Source: Desertibacillus haloalkaliphilus
GTDB lineage: Bacteria > Bacillota > Bacilli > Bacillales > KJ1-10-99
Direction: 5' to 3'
DNA length: 64,000 nucleotides
Assembly (NCBI RefSeq): GCF_019039105.1
Contig: NZ_JAHPIV010000005.1
Coordinates: 62,001 to 126,000 of the forward strand
Numbering within the stretch: position 1 is the first letter of the stretch; each line of letters begins with the position of its first letter. The notes beneath the pieces were generated by a model. It was not told where the DNA came from. It saw only the letters and a program-made list of their open reading frames with translations, and made no database searches. Below are positions 9,509 to 18,113 of the stretch, one piece after another. The translations under genes were made by a program, and so were the position numbers.

Positions 9509-10246
9509 ATGAGTAATGCTAAAAAATTTGACGTACCGGTAAAACCGGTGGAAAGTAAATCTTATTCTTATAAAGATGATTATATCCCTTTTATCGTCAA
9601 ATGGGGGAAAATCACGTGCTTCTTAGGGTTTATATTATCTTTTGCACCTTTATTTGTTTTAACGTTTGTATACGGCTTAACCCCTAGTGCATCAAGTATA
9701 CTTGCAGGCTTCACTGCGATGGCAGGTGTGGCTGCTGTTCTGTGGATTATTGAACCTATTTCCTATTATCCGATTTTAGGGATTCCGGGAACCTACATGT
9801 CGTTTCTATCCGGAAATATTGCTAATCTTCGTTTGCCATGTGCGACTGCAGCACAAAAAGCAGCAAATGTTGAGCCGGGCACTGAGAAAGGCTCTATTAT
9901 CTCAACGCTTGGAATTGCCGTATCAATTATTGTAAACGTTTTAATTTTAACAATCGGAGTTTTTGCCGGAGCATCGATATTGGCAGGACTACCAGATGGT
10001 GTGCAAGAAATGTTTAATTATATACTTCCTGCCTTGTTCGGTGCGATCTTTGGACAGTTTGCCATTTCTCAGCCTAAAATAGGTGTGTTTGCTATAATCG
10101 TAGCGATTGTTATGGCTTGGTTATTGAGGAATGGATTTTTAGGCTTTCTACCTGGACATCCTTCATATGCCGTTATCATTATTTCAATATTTGGTACGAT
10201 TATGTTCGGTAGGTTTCTTTATAATAAGGGACTTTTGGCGAAGTAG
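9509..10246 (+). CDS. Integral membrane protein, putative transporter partner
   Basis: I do not recognise the family with confidence. The 245-residue product has a soluble N-terminus of about 30 residues and then five to six hydrophobic helices. The motif PILGIPGTYMSFLSGNIANLR, around residues 90-110, contains a conserved-looking glycine/proline loop of the kind that might re-enter the membrane. The ATG follows AAAGGAGGGG. It lies 35 bases after the DUF5058-type gene, so the two probably form one membrane complex, by inference. Confidence 0.6.
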   Translation: MSNAKKFDVPVKPVESKSYSYKDDYIPFIVKWGKITCFLGFILSFAPLFVLTFVYGLTPSASSILAGFTAMAGVAAVLWIIEPISYYPILGIPGTYMSFLSGNIANLRLPCATAAQKAANVEPGTEKGSIISTLGIAVSIIVNVLILTIGVFAGASILAGLPDGVQEMFNYILPALFGAIFGQFAISQPKIGVFAIIVAIVMAWLLRNGFLGFLPGHPSYAVIIISIFGTIMFGRFLYNKGLLAK

Positions 10247-10369
10247 AGAATATTAACGATTGAGCATGCCTGATAATGATTAATGAGGTACTACAATCCT
10301 CGTCGACTTATCGCTTACAGCAGTTTTTCACCTGTTATTAGTCGGACAAACCAATAGAAATTAAAAAGA

Positions 10370-10413
10370 GAGGCAGTGACAATAGGTAAAAACTAATCTT
10401 TTGTCACTGCCTC
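10370..10413 (-). terminator. Terminator of the NCS2 permease gene
   Basis: GAGGCAGTGACAA and TTGTCACTGCCTC form a perfect 13-base stem. On the minus strand it is followed by TCTTTTTAATTT, so it should end the permease transcript. It may also stop readthrough from the convergent operon. Confidence 0.75.
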
Positions 10414-10475
10414 ATTTCGTTGTGTGAGTTTAACTTTCCAATCAATCAGGGTTCGCCTGAAGCTGTTTTATTTCC

Positions 10476-11762
10476 TTAAAATACGTAATGAATAACAAAA
10501 TTACTCATAAACAAAATGGCAATCATATAAAGTGCAGGATGAACTTCCTTTCCTTTACCCATTAAAAGTTTGATCAACGGGTATAGAATAAAGCCAATGG
10601 CCATACCATCTGCAATGCTATACGTTAGAGGAATCAATACAATAATTAAAAGTGCCGGAAAGCTCTCCGTTAAGTCATCCATTGATATATGAACGATATT
10701 TTGCAACATAAGCATCCCGATTAATATCAAAATTGGGGATACCGCACTGGCAGGAATCATTTTAATAACAGGTATAAACAGGATAGAAAAGAGAAACAAA
10801 AATCCTGTCACAATGCTCGTTAACCCAGTTCTTCCACCAGCAGTAATTCCCGCTGCTGTTTCCACTGATGCTACAGTGGGGCTTGTGCCAAAGACCCCTG
10901 AAGATAAAACGGAGACAGATGTTGCTTGGAGAGACTTTTTGTTACTTTCAGGGCGATTTAACATCTGGGTATGACCATGGATCAAACCGATATTTTCAAA
11001 GACAATCACCATGGCAAATGAGATTGAAGTTAGCCAGAAAATGATATTCCCCGCTTGTGACCATGATAGTTGACCAAACACACCAAGGTATTCATGAAAA
11101 GATGGTAATGAAAGTGAAGCCCCCTCAAATGTAGCGTCCCCAAGCCAAATGGTTAACATTGAAGTGATGATTATACTTAATAATAGATTGCCTGGTACAT
11201 TTTTAGTAAATAATATAAGTGTAATAACTAAACCGATAAATGTTGTGATAGCTGTCGGATTGCTTAAATTTCCTATAGCAAGCAGGGTGTGCTCAGAACT
11301 CGTTATAATACCAGCATTTTCAAAACCAATTAAAATTAATAATATCCCAATTCCAATTGTAATGGCTTGTTTTAAGGAATTAGGAATGGAGGTGCTAATC
11401 ACTTTTGCCATTGGTGTGAAGGCAATAACAACGAAAATCCAGCCTGATACGATAACCATCGCTAACGCTTCCTGCCAAGTAAATCCCCCAGACTGAACGA
11501 TTGTATAGGTAAACATCGCATTAAGACCCATCGCTGGAATGATTAGAAGAGGGGTATTACTCCATAAGCCAACGATTAAGCATCCAAAAAAACTTGTTAA
11601 TATGGTTGCAATGATTCCCGCCTCTAGTGGAATGCCTGCTCCTGCCAAAATCGTTGCATTGACAATAATAATGTAGACTACGCTTATATATGAAATAAAA
11701 CCTGCAGAAAATTCTTTTGTAACCGTAGTGCCATATTGTTGTAATTTAAAAAAACGTTCCAT
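10476..11762 (-). CDS. NCS2-family nucleobase permease (PbuG/PbuO type)
   Basis: This is an AzgA-like xanthine/uracil permease of about 428 residues with 12-14 hydrophobic segments. Landmarks are PAMGLNAMFTYT near the N-terminus, TSPTVASVETAAGITAGGRTG in the middle and PLTYSIADGMAIGFI near the end. Members move adenine, guanine or hypoxanthine with protons. The ATG at 11762 follows AAAGGTGAT; an in-frame GTG nine bases further up overlaps that site. It is divergent from a LysR gene across about 120 bases and is probably its target. It is a paralogue of the permease at 54405 but has no riboswitch. Confidence 0.88.
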   Translation of the reverse strand: MERFFKLQQYGTTVTKEFSAGFISYISVVYIIIVNATILAGAGIPLEAGIIATILTSFFGCLIVGLWSNTPLLIIPAMGLNAMFTYTIVQSGGFTWQEALAMVIVSGWIFVVIAFTPMAKVISTSIPNSLKQAITIGIGILLILIGFENAGIITSSEHTLLAIGNLSNPTAITTFIGLVITLILFTKNVPGNLLLSIIITSMLTIWLGDATFEGASLSLPSFHEYLGVFGQLSWSQAGNIIFWLTSISFAMVIVFENIGLIHGHTQMLNRPESNKKSLQATSVSVLSSGVFGTSPTVASVETAAGITAGGRTGLTSIVTGFLFLFSILFIPVIKMIPASAVSPILILIGMLMLQNIVHISMDDLTESFPALLIIVLIPLTYSIADGMAIGFILYPLIKLLMGKGKEVHPALYMIAILFMSNFVIHYVF

Positions 11763-11800
11763 GTTGATCACCTTTCTAACGATGTGATGAGAATGTTAGT

Positions 11801-11825
11801 TATAGTATCATGGAGCTATACTATA
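11801..11825. promoter_or_regulatory. Candidate LysR operator in the divergent spacer
   Basis: TATAGTAT and ATACTATA are perfect 8-base inverted arms separated by nine bases. The site lies between the divergently transcribed permease and LysR genes and contains a T-N11-A arrangement, as expected of LysR-type boxes. Regulation is inferred from position. Confidence 0.5.
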
Positions 11826-11882
11826 TGAAAAATATATATATTATATAGAAACCATAGTTTTTTGATATAGAAGGTGAGAACA

Positions 11883-12761
11883 ATGGATATTAAACAGTTA
11901 CGCTATTTTATAGCGATAGCCGAGGAAAAGAATATAACAGCCGCTGCCCATCGGCTACATATGTCTCAGCCACCGCTTAGCATCAAGTTGAAACAATTGG
12001 AGGATGATCTAGGCGTTAAACTAATCGAGCGAAATGGTAAGAGTATGGAGCTAACCGATAAAGGAAATGTCCTTTATCAGCGTGCGTTGCAGCTCGTAAA
12101 CAGTGTTGAAGAAATTAAAAATGAATTAAAGGATACGGATGAGGGGAAAAAAGGTGCACTAGATGTCGGGCTCAATACCTTATCGGTTTCGGGATTTTCG
12201 GAAATGCTTCAAGCCTTTCATGAACATTACCCCTTAGTTAGCTTAAAAGTCGTTCTAAATGACTCGTCTTATTTAGCGGAATTAATAAAAACAAGGGCGA
12301 TTGAAATTGCATTTGTTCGTCTTCCACTTGAACATCGAGGGTTGGTATATGAACATCTTATCCATGAGCCCTTTGTTTTCGTAAGCAATAAAGAAGTAGA
12401 CAATATATCGTTAGAAGAGATCTCGCATTTGCCCTTTATTATTCCTAGTACGGAGGGATTGGGTATTTATAATACGATCCTTGAAGCGTTTACTAGCGAA
12501 AAGGTTGAACTAACAAGTATTGCCGAATGCTCCGATATGCAAGTTTTAATGGAGCTCGTTAAGGGTGGAATGGGGGTAACGATCGTACCAAAATCTGTTT
12601 TTGATGTCTACGGAAGCTCTGATCTCTACTCAACAACGATAAGCAATGCGAATATGTCCTCGTCTCTAGGCGTCATTTGGCTTGATGATCATTTTTTATC
12701 TACACCAGCTAAAAAATTTATACGGTTAGTTAAGGAGTATTATGGACTTTCGCAGCCTTAA
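11883..12761 (+). CDS. LysR-family transcriptional regulator
   Basis: The product is 292 residues. It has an N-terminal winged helix-turn-helix (MDIKQLRYFIAIAEE, then ITAAAHRLHMSQPPLS at about 17-32) and a periplasmic-binding-protein-like effector domain from about residue 90. The ATG at 11883 is chosen because AGAAGGTGAG precedes it; a GTG nine bases earlier lies inside that site. LysR proteins typically act on a divergent gene, here the NCS2 permease, suggesting a purine or related ligand by inference. Confidence 0.88.
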   Translation: MDIKQLRYFIAIAEEKNITAAAHRLHMSQPPLSIKLKQLEDDLGVKLIERNGKSMELTDKGNVLYQRALQLVNSVEEIKNELKDTDEGKKGALDVGLNTLSVSGFSEMLQAFHEHYPLVSLKVVLNDSSYLAELIKTRAIEIAFVRLPLEHRGLVYEHLIHEPFVFVSNKEVDNISLEEISHLPFIIPSTEGLGIYNTILEAFTSEKVELTSIAECSDMQVLMELVKGGMGVTIVPKSVFDVYGSSDLYSTTISNANMSSSLGVIWLDDHFLSTPAKKFIRLVKEYYGLSQP

Positions 12762-13118
12762 CAAATACCTACCAGGCTGTCTTAATAAAAAATAAAGGAG
12801 ATCTAGTGAGAAATAAATAAAGGTATTGATATTAATGATGATTTTGAGTTGGTTTATAGACCAGACCTAATCAAACGGAGTACTATTTTTTTATTTGAGA
12901 AACGATATTCAGAAGCGTAGGAGATGAAGTCCCTGCGCTTTATATATATAATAAGGGTATAGCTCTTTGTTTTTTTTCTAATCCATTTAAAAAATATTTA
13001 CCTTCCTTAAACTCATTTAATCTGGAGTGAAAAGTAATACTCATGTTCTTCCATCACCAATATTTCTGCAATTAACAATAAATCTCCATACATAATATAA
13101 AAACTTTCATGTTACTTA
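12762..13118. other. Gene-free AT-rich spacer before ahpC
   Basis: No credible gene was seen. A hairpin at 12913-12940 pairs AAGCGTAGG with a CCTGCGCTT-like arm and is followed by TATATATA, which may be a weak terminator for the LysR gene. Confidence 0.4.
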
Positions 13119-13147
13119 TTGACAAAATCCATTTTTTAATTGATAAT
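13119..13147 (+). promoter_or_regulatory. Promoter of ahpCF
   Basis: TTGACA at 13119-13124 and GATAAT at 13142-13147 are separated by exactly 17 bases. The inferred start is near 13154, just before the long palindrome. TGATAATGGTTATTG over the -10 element resembles a Fur/PerR-type box, and TTAGAATTATTACAG at 13158-13172 matches much of the PerR consensus TTATAATNATTATAA. Confidence 0.7.
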
Positions 13148-13157
13148 GGTTATTGAA

Positions 13158-13209
13158 TTAGAATTATTACAGATAAATAAAAATTATTATCTGTAGCCTG
13201 TAATTCTAA
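13158..13209 (+). promoter_or_regulatory. Nested palindrome in the ahpC leader (PerR-like operator or 5' hairpin)
   Basis: Two nested perfect inverted repeats occur. TTAGAATTA (13158-13166) pairs with TAATTCTAA (13201-13209), and TACAGATAA (13168-13176) pairs with TTATCTGTA (13187-13195). The loop is ten bases. The element begins a few bases after the predicted transcription start, so it could be an operator for a peroxide sensor or a stable hairpin at the 5' end of the mRNA. Confidence 0.6.
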
Positions 13210-13241
13210 AAAAATTATTTATTACCAGGAGGAATAGGATT

Positions 13242-13805
13242 ATGTCATTAATTGGAACTGAAGTACTACCATTTAACGCAAAAGCTTTTAAAGACGGTGA
13301 GTTCATCGATGTTACAAATGAAAGCCTAAAAGGTCAATGGAGTGTATTCTGCTTCTACCCAGCAGATTTCACATTCGTATGCCCAACTGAGCTTGAAGAT
13401 CTACAAAACGAATATGCGAACCTAAAAGAACTAGGTGTTGAAGTATATTCTGTTTCAACAGATACTCACTTTACACATAAAGGATGGCACGATAGCTCTG
13501 AGACAATCGGAAAAATCAAGTATGCAATGATTGGTGATCCATCTCAAACAGTTTCTCGTAACTTCGAAGTATTAAACGAAGAAGCAGGTCTTGCTGATCG
13601 TGGTACATTTATCATCGATCCTGACGGTATCATCCAAGCGGTTGAAATCAATGCTGGAGGAATTGGCCGTGATGCAAGTACTTTAATTAACAAGATCAAA
13701 GCAGCACAATATGTACGTAATAACCCAGGCGAAGTTTGCCCTGCTAAATGGCAAGAAGGTGGCGAAACACTTAAGCCAAGCCTTGACCTTGTAGGTAAAA
13801 TCTAA
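13242..13805 (+). CDS. ahpC: Alkyl hydroperoxide reductase peroxiredoxin AhpC
   Basis: This is a typical 2-Cys peroxiredoxin of 187 residues that reduces H2O2 and organic hydroperoxides. The peroxidatic cysteine is C47 in [10 protein letters not shown] and the resolving cysteine is C166 in GEVCPAKW. The ATG follows CCAGGAGG. Codon use looks optimised, as expected for an abundant protein. ahpF, its reductase, starts 23 bases downstream. Confidence 0.97.
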   Translation: MSLIGTEVLPFNAKAFKDGEFIDVTNESLKGQWSVFCFYPADFTFVCPTELEDLQNEYANLKELGVEVYSVSTDTHFTHKGWHDSSETIGKIKYAMIGDPSQTVSRNFEVLNEEAGLADRGTFIIDPDGIIQAVEINAGGIGRDASTLINKIKAAQYVRNNPGEVCPAKWQEGGETLKPSLDLVGKI

Positions 13806-13828
13806 GTAAAAAAAGGGAGTGCGTGAAC

Positions 13829-15358
13829 ATGGTACTTGAAGCAGATATTAAAGCACAATTAGACCAATACCTTCAACTATTAGAAGGTGATATACAGCTT
13901 AAAGTTAGTGCCGGTTCCGATGAAACTTCTAATGACATGCTAGCTCTTGTAAAAGAGCTAGCTTCTATGTCAGATAGGATTTCGGTGGAAGAAGCGACAT
14001 TAGCGAGAACGCCAAGCTTTAGTGTAAATCGTATTGGCGAAGATACAGGCGTGACATTTGCTGGTGTTCCATTAGGACACGAGTTTACTTCATTAGTATT
14101 AGCTTTATTACAAGTAAGCGGAAGAGCGCCAAAGGCTGACCAAAGTGTCATTGATCGTATCAAAGACATTAGTGGAGAGTACCACTTTGAAACGTATGTT
14201 AGCTTAAGTTGTCATAATTGTCCTGAAGTTGTGCAAGCATTAAATATGATGAGCGTTCTCAATCCTAATATCACACACACGATGATTGATGGTGCAGCGT
14301 TTAAAGAAGAAGTAGATCGCAAGAATGTCATGGCGGTACCAGCGGTTTACCTAAATGGTGAATTCTTTAGTGGTGGACGTATGACAATTGATGAAATCCT
14401 TGCGAAGATGGGTACTGGACCGGATGCAGCGGAGCTTTCAGATAAAGATCCTTACGATGTCCTTGTCGTTGGTGGTGGTCCTGCAGGTGCAAGTGCTGCA
14501 GTGTACGCGGCACGTAAAGGTATTCGTACAGGGATTGTTGCTGAACGCTTTGGAGGGCAAGTTCAAGACACGATGAGTATCGAGAACTTCATCAGTGTTA
14601 AGAAAACAGAAGGTCCAAAGCTTGTTGCAAGTCTTGAGGAGCACGTCAAAGACTATGATATTGATGTTATGAACACACAGCGTGCTAATCGCCTTGAAAA
14701 GAACGATCTTTTCGAACTTGAGCTTGAAAATGGCGGTGTTCTAAAGAGTAAAAGTGTCATTATCTCAACGGGTGCTCGTTGGCGTAATATTGGCGTTCCC
14801 GGTGAAGAAGAGTTTAAAAATAAAGGTGTAGCTTATTGCCCACATTGTGATGGTCCTTTATTCGAAGGAAAAGATGTAGCTGTTATTGGTGGCGGTAACT
14901 CTGGTATTGAAGCGGCGATTGACCTTGCAGGAATTGTCAACCATGTAACTGTTCTTGAGTTCATGCCAGAGCTAAAAGCTGATGAAGTACTACAACAGCG
15001 TCTACACAGCCTTCCTAACGTAACTGTTCTGAAAAACGTGCAAACAAAAGAAATTACTGGTACAGACAGTGTAAATGGTATTTCGTACATCGATCGAGAC
15101 ACAGAAGAAGTGAAACATATCGAATTAGAGGGTGTGTTTGTTCAGATTGGTCTCGTGCCAAATACTGACTGGCTAGAAGGTGTTGTTGAACGCAATCGGA
15201 TGGGTGAAATCATCGTTGATAAACATGGTTCTACAACTCAACCTGGTTTATTTGCAGCGGGAGATTGTACAGATAGTGCGTATAATCAGATCATTATTTC
15301 TATGGGATCAGGAGCTACTGCAGCTTTAGGTGCTTTCGACTACCTTATTAGAAATTAA
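13829..15358 (+). CDS. ahpF: Alkyl hydroperoxide reductase subunit F
   Basis: AhpF is an NADH-dependent flavoprotein disulfide reductase that recycles AhpC. The N-terminal tandem thioredoxin-fold domain carries CHNC (C128, C131). An FAD domain begins near residue 209 with VVGGGPAG, and the second redox pair is CPHC (C337, C340), followed by an NAD motif VIGGGNSG. The ATG at 13829 follows GGGAG by nine bases and gives 509 residues, the B. subtilis length; a GTG six bases earlier is too close to the ribosome site. Confidence 0.97.
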   Translation: MVLEADIKAQLDQYLQLLEGDIQLKVSAGSDETSNDMLALVKELASMSDRISVEEATLARTPSFSVNRIGEDTGVTFAGVPLGHEFTSLVLALLQVSGRAPKADQSVIDRIKDISGEYHFETYVSLSCHNCPEVVQALNMMSVLNPNITHTMIDGAAFKEEVDRKNVMAVPAVYLNGEFFSGGRMTIDEILAKMGTGPDAAELSDKDPYDVLVVGGGPAGASAAVYAARKGIRTGIVAERFGGQVQDTMSIENFISVKKTEGPKLVASLEEHVKDYDIDVMNTQRANRLEKNDLFELELENGGVLKSKSVIISTGARWRNIGVPGEEEFKNKGVAYCPHCDGPLFEGKDVAVIGGGNSGIEAAIDLAGIVNHVTVLEFMPELKADEVLQQRLHSLPNVTVLKNVQTKEITGTDSVNGISYIDRDTEEVKHIELEGVFVQIGLVPNTDWLEGVVERNRMGEIIVDKHGSTTQPGLFAAGDCTDSAYNQIIISMGSGATAALGAFDYLIRN

Positions 15359-15454
15359 TGAGTAGATAAATGAAGGATTTAGATGTAAGATTGGGTGTTT
15401 ATCATAAACGATTGCGTGGCAAAAACAATAACCTATTAGAAATCTTTTTATCTT

Positions 15455-15495
15455 GAAAGTCGCTTTACTAGAATCGTAGAGCGACTTTCTTTTTT
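15455..15495 (+). terminator. Terminator after ahpCF
   Basis: GAAAGTCGCT and AGCGACTTTC form a perfect 10-base stem followed by TTTTTT. Confidence 0.85.
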
Positions 15496-15507
15496 GGATA
15501 TATTACT

Positions 15508-15536
15508 TTGACAGACATAGTAATGTTGTTTATTAT
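15508..15536 (+). promoter_or_regulatory. Promoter of the PadR operon
   Basis: TTGACA at 15508-15513 and TATTAT at 15531-15536 have a 17-base spacer. Inside the spacer ACATAGTAATGT is a small inverted repeat that could bind the PadR product, giving autoregulation by inference. Confidence 0.65.
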
Positions 15537-15558
15537 ATAATTAAGGAGGTGATGTAAT

Positions 15559-15915
15559 ATGGTGAACAAAATATCGACCGATTTAATCCGTGGTCATACC
15601 GACACAATCATTTTAAATGTTTTACGTCAAGGAGATAGTTATGGGTATCAAATTTTTAAGACTATTCTTGAACTGAGTGGAAATCAGTATGAATTAAAAG
15701 AAGCAACTTTGTATACCGCTTTTCGTAGGTTAGAAAAGGAAGGCTTGATTGTCTCCTATTGGGGGGATGAAACACAAGGAGGACGCAGGAAATATTATCG
15801 TCTTACTGAAGAGGGCATAGAGAAATATGAACAAAACAAAAATGAATGGAAGTTTGCAAAAGTTGTATTGGATCAATTGATTGAGGGAGGAATTAAAGGT
15901 GAAGAGGAACAGTAA
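15559..15915 (+). CDS. PadR-family transcriptional regulator
   Basis: This is a 118-residue winged-helix protein of the short PadR type: SYGYQIFKTI and LKEATLYTAFRRLEKEGLI are the recognition and wing regions, followed by GGRRKYYRLTEEG. The start follows AAGGAGGTGAT. The next gene overlaps its end and encodes a DUF1700-like protein, a very common pair in Firmicutes that controls envelope or permease genes. Confidence 0.9.
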   Translation: MVNKISTDLIRGHTDTIILNVLRQGDSYGYQIFKTILELSGNQYELKEATLYTAFRRLEKEGLIVSYWGDETQGGRRKYYRLTEEGIEKYEQNKNEWKFAKVVLDQLIEGGIKGEEEQ

Positions 15916-16555
15916 TTTGGATCAGCGGATTCAAACCTATGTGAACAAATTATTTTCAGGTGTTGGTGATAGCCAACAGTTGTTTGATTTGAAGGAGGAG
16001 TTAACCACAAATTTAAAGGAAAAGATAAGTGATTATATCAAAAGCGGAATGGAAGAGGATGATGCTTTTAAAGAGGCTGTTAGTTCTCTAGGTGATTTAA
16101 GTGGGTTAGTTGATGATATGCGGGACATTGGTCAAGATAAAGCTAGGCAAGCAGTTTATTCAAGCATGACATCCCGAATTTCGACAGCTGGTTTGATTGC
16201 TGGAATATTGGTGATCTTATTTGGAGTGTTAACTACTGCTATGTTGTATTTTATGGGTCTCCCATTAGAAGCTGTAACAGGACCAATTATTTTTGTTGTT
16301 ATAGGTGGAGCAATTGTTGTTTATAGCTTTTTGACAAGAGAAACTAGTCATAAATACGCCATGAATAAGGTTCGTGCAATTATTTATGCCACAGCAATCG
16401 GTCTGATTTTATTTAGCTTATTTGTAGCTTTTACATCAGGGTTTGCTACAGGACAACTATTTATTGCGATAAGTTCATTTATGGTTTTCTTCCTAATTGG
16501 AGTTGGTTTGTTACTATTTCTTCTTTTCACTGAAGTGGATCGGAAGAAGAAGTGA
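15899..16555 (+). CDS. DUF1700/HAAS-type membrane protein
   Basis: The product is 218 residues from the GTG at 15899, which follows GGGAGG and overlaps padR by 17 bases. Residues 1-85 form the helical HAAS-like domain (DLKEELTTNLKEKISDYIKSG and EAVSSLGDLSGL). Four hydrophobic helices follow from about residue 95. In this arrangement the soluble domain is thought to interact with the PadR partner and the membrane part to sense or form a permease subunit. Exact role unknown. Confidence 0.8.
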   Translation: MKRNSNLDQRIQTYVNKLFSGVGDSQQLFDLKEELTTNLKEKISDYIKSGMEEDDAFKEAVSSLGDLSGLVDDMRDIGQDKARQAVYSSMTSRISTAGLIAGILVILFGVLTTAMLYFMGLPLEAVTGPIIFVVIGGAIVVYSFLTRETSHKYAMNKVRAIIYATAIGLILFSLFVAFTSGFATGQLFIAISSFMVFFLIGVGLLLFLLFTEVDRKKK

Positions 16556-16574
16556 TTATAAAGGAGGTGGTCGA

Positions 16575-16673
16575 ATGTTTTTCACTGTTAGAACAGATAC
16601 AGGGGATACCTTATGTGTAGGTGTTAAACAGAGAAAGAAAACCACCCAACTCTACAGTAAAGGTGGCTCTTAA
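16575..16673 (+). CDS. Possible 32-residue small protein
   Basis: ATG at 16575 is preceded by AAGGAGGTGG at ideal spacing, and the frame runs to TAA at 16671. The peptide contains TVRTDTGDTLCVGVK followed by a basic stretch, with one cysteine. I recognise no family. It follows the DUF1700 gene by 19 bases, where PadR operons often carry a third, larger gene, so it may be a remnant, a real small protein or a leader peptide. CCACC and GGTGG inside it form a weak hairpin. Confidence 0.4.
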   Translation: MFFTVRTDTGDTLCVGVKQRKKTTQLYSKGGS

Positions 16674-16694
16674 GAATATAGTGAAATGTTATTA

Positions 16695-16754
16695 ACAAAC
16701 TCTAATTGGGGTTAGAGTTTGTATAGAGAAGTGTTCGCGCACTTCTCTTTTTAT
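16695..16754 (+). terminator. Tandem hairpins and terminator after the PadR operon
   Basis: ACAAACTCTAA and TTAGAGTTTGT form one perfect 11-base stem. Immediately after, AGAGAAGTG and CACTTCTCT form a second 9-base stem followed by TTTTT. Confidence 0.8.
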
Positions 16755-16856
16755 TATATAAAAAAGTAACACAAGATTCTAGCATGGTTGGGTAAGGAAA
16801 TAATAGTAAAAGATATATCGGAAAAAGTATATATCTAATCAGCTTTAATGATCCGA

Positions 16857-17882
16857 CTATGTCGGTCGGCCGTAGGATTTCAGATGTAAGAAACTATCGT
16901 TCTTAGGTTGCTCTACATCCTTAAACAAGGGTACATATTCTCCGTATCCTTCTGCTTCCAATTTGTCCTTTGGGATAAACCTCAGGGCAGCGGAGTTAAT
17001 GCAATATCTAAGACCGCCTTTTTCAATTGGACCATCATTAAAGACATGACCAAGATGGGAGTCACCAAATTTACTGCGTACTTCAGTTCGTACCATTCCG
17101 TGGCTCCTGTCGAGTTTATCCGTAATATGGTAGTGGCTAATTGGGCGTGTGAAGCTTGGCCATCCACAACCAGCATCATACTGGTCTCTTGAGCTGAAAA
17201 GGGGCTCTCCTGATACGATGTCAACATAAATACCTTCTTGACGGTTATTATAGAACTCATTTTCAAATGGTCGCTCTGTTCCGTTATTTTGGGTCACTTC
17301 ATATTGAATAGGAGTGAGCTTTTCTTTAAGCTGTTTTGGATCCTTGTCTACTCTCCAAGTACTTTCAATAAACGCTTTGCGCCCTGAACCTTCATAATAG
17401 CGGTTATAATGGAAAGCATTCTTTTTGTAGTAATCTTGATGATTCTCTTCAGCTGGATAGAAGGTCTTAGCAGGGAGGATATCTGTGACAATAGGTTCAC
17501 TAAATTTCTTGCTTTCTTCAAGTTCGCGCTTTGACTCTTCCGCAATTTCTTTTTGTTCATCATTATGATAGTAGATAGCGGTTTTATATTGTTCCCCGCG
17601 ATCAAAAAATTGACCACCTTCATCTGTAGGGTCGATGTTTTTCCAAAAAATGTCTAACAATTTTCCGTAGGGGAAAATTGTTGGGTCAAAAGTGATTTGT
17701 ACGACTTCACGATGACCAGTTGTTCCAGAAACGACTTCTTCGTACGACGGATTTTCCTTGAAGCCACCTGAGTATCCGGATGCTACCTTATTAATACCAG
17801 GAAATTCGTCAAATGGCTTCACCATACACCAGAAACATCCGCCTGCAAACGTGGCTTTTTCAAGCCTTGTCTGTTTATCCAT
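16857..17882 (-). CDS. msrAB: Bifunctional methionine sulfoxide reductase MsrA/MsrB
   Basis: This is a fusion of about 341 residues that repairs both epimers of methionine sulfoxide. The N-terminal MsrA domain has GGCFWC with catalytic C16. The MsrB domain starts near residue 190 and contains DAGCGWPSF and the catalytic cysteine in [11 protein letters not shown]. The CxxC zinc pairs common in MsrB are not evident. The ATG at 17882 follows AGAGGTGAT. An in-frame GTG 18 bases upstream is less likely. In B. subtilis the two activities are on separate proteins. Confidence 0.94.
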   Translation of the reverse strand: MDKQTRLEKATFAGGCFWCMVKPFDEFPGINKVASGYSGGFKENPSYEEVVSGTTGHREVVQITFDPTIFPYGKLLDIFWKNIDPTDEGGQFFDRGEQYKTAIYYHNDEQKEIAEESKRELEESKKFSEPIVTDILPAKTFYPAEENHQDYYKKNAFHYNRYYEGSGRKAFIESTWRVDKDPKQLKEKLTPIQYEVTQNNGTERPFENEFYNNRQEGIYVDIVSGEPLFSSRDQYDAGCGWPSFTRPISHYHITDKLDRSHGMVRTEVRSKFGDSHLGHVFNDGPIEKGGLRYCINSAALRFIPKDKLEAEGYGEYVPLFKDVEQPKNDSFLHLKSYGRPT

Positions 17883-18060
17883 AAGGATCACCTCTTTCAC
17901 ATATTGGTTATGTTTGGCATGTTTAAATCATGATATTCAAGCTTGTCTTTATCGTAAACGAAAATTGGACTTTTTTAAAATATAATGATTCACATGTATG
18001 TTCTATTTGCAAGTGGAGGCCTTTTTTTCATCTGTGTTATTTTGGTTTTAGAACTGAAAA

Positions 18061-18101
18061 AACATCCTACGACAATCAAAGGAGCTTGTCAGTAGGATGT
18101 T
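18061..18101 (-). terminator. Terminator of the first ROK regulator gene
   Basis: AACATCCTAC and GTAGGATGTT are perfect 10-base arms, with further ACAA/TTGT pairing inside. On the minus strand they are followed by TTTTTT. Confidence 0.8.
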
Positions 18102-18113
18102 AAGAGGATTGTT

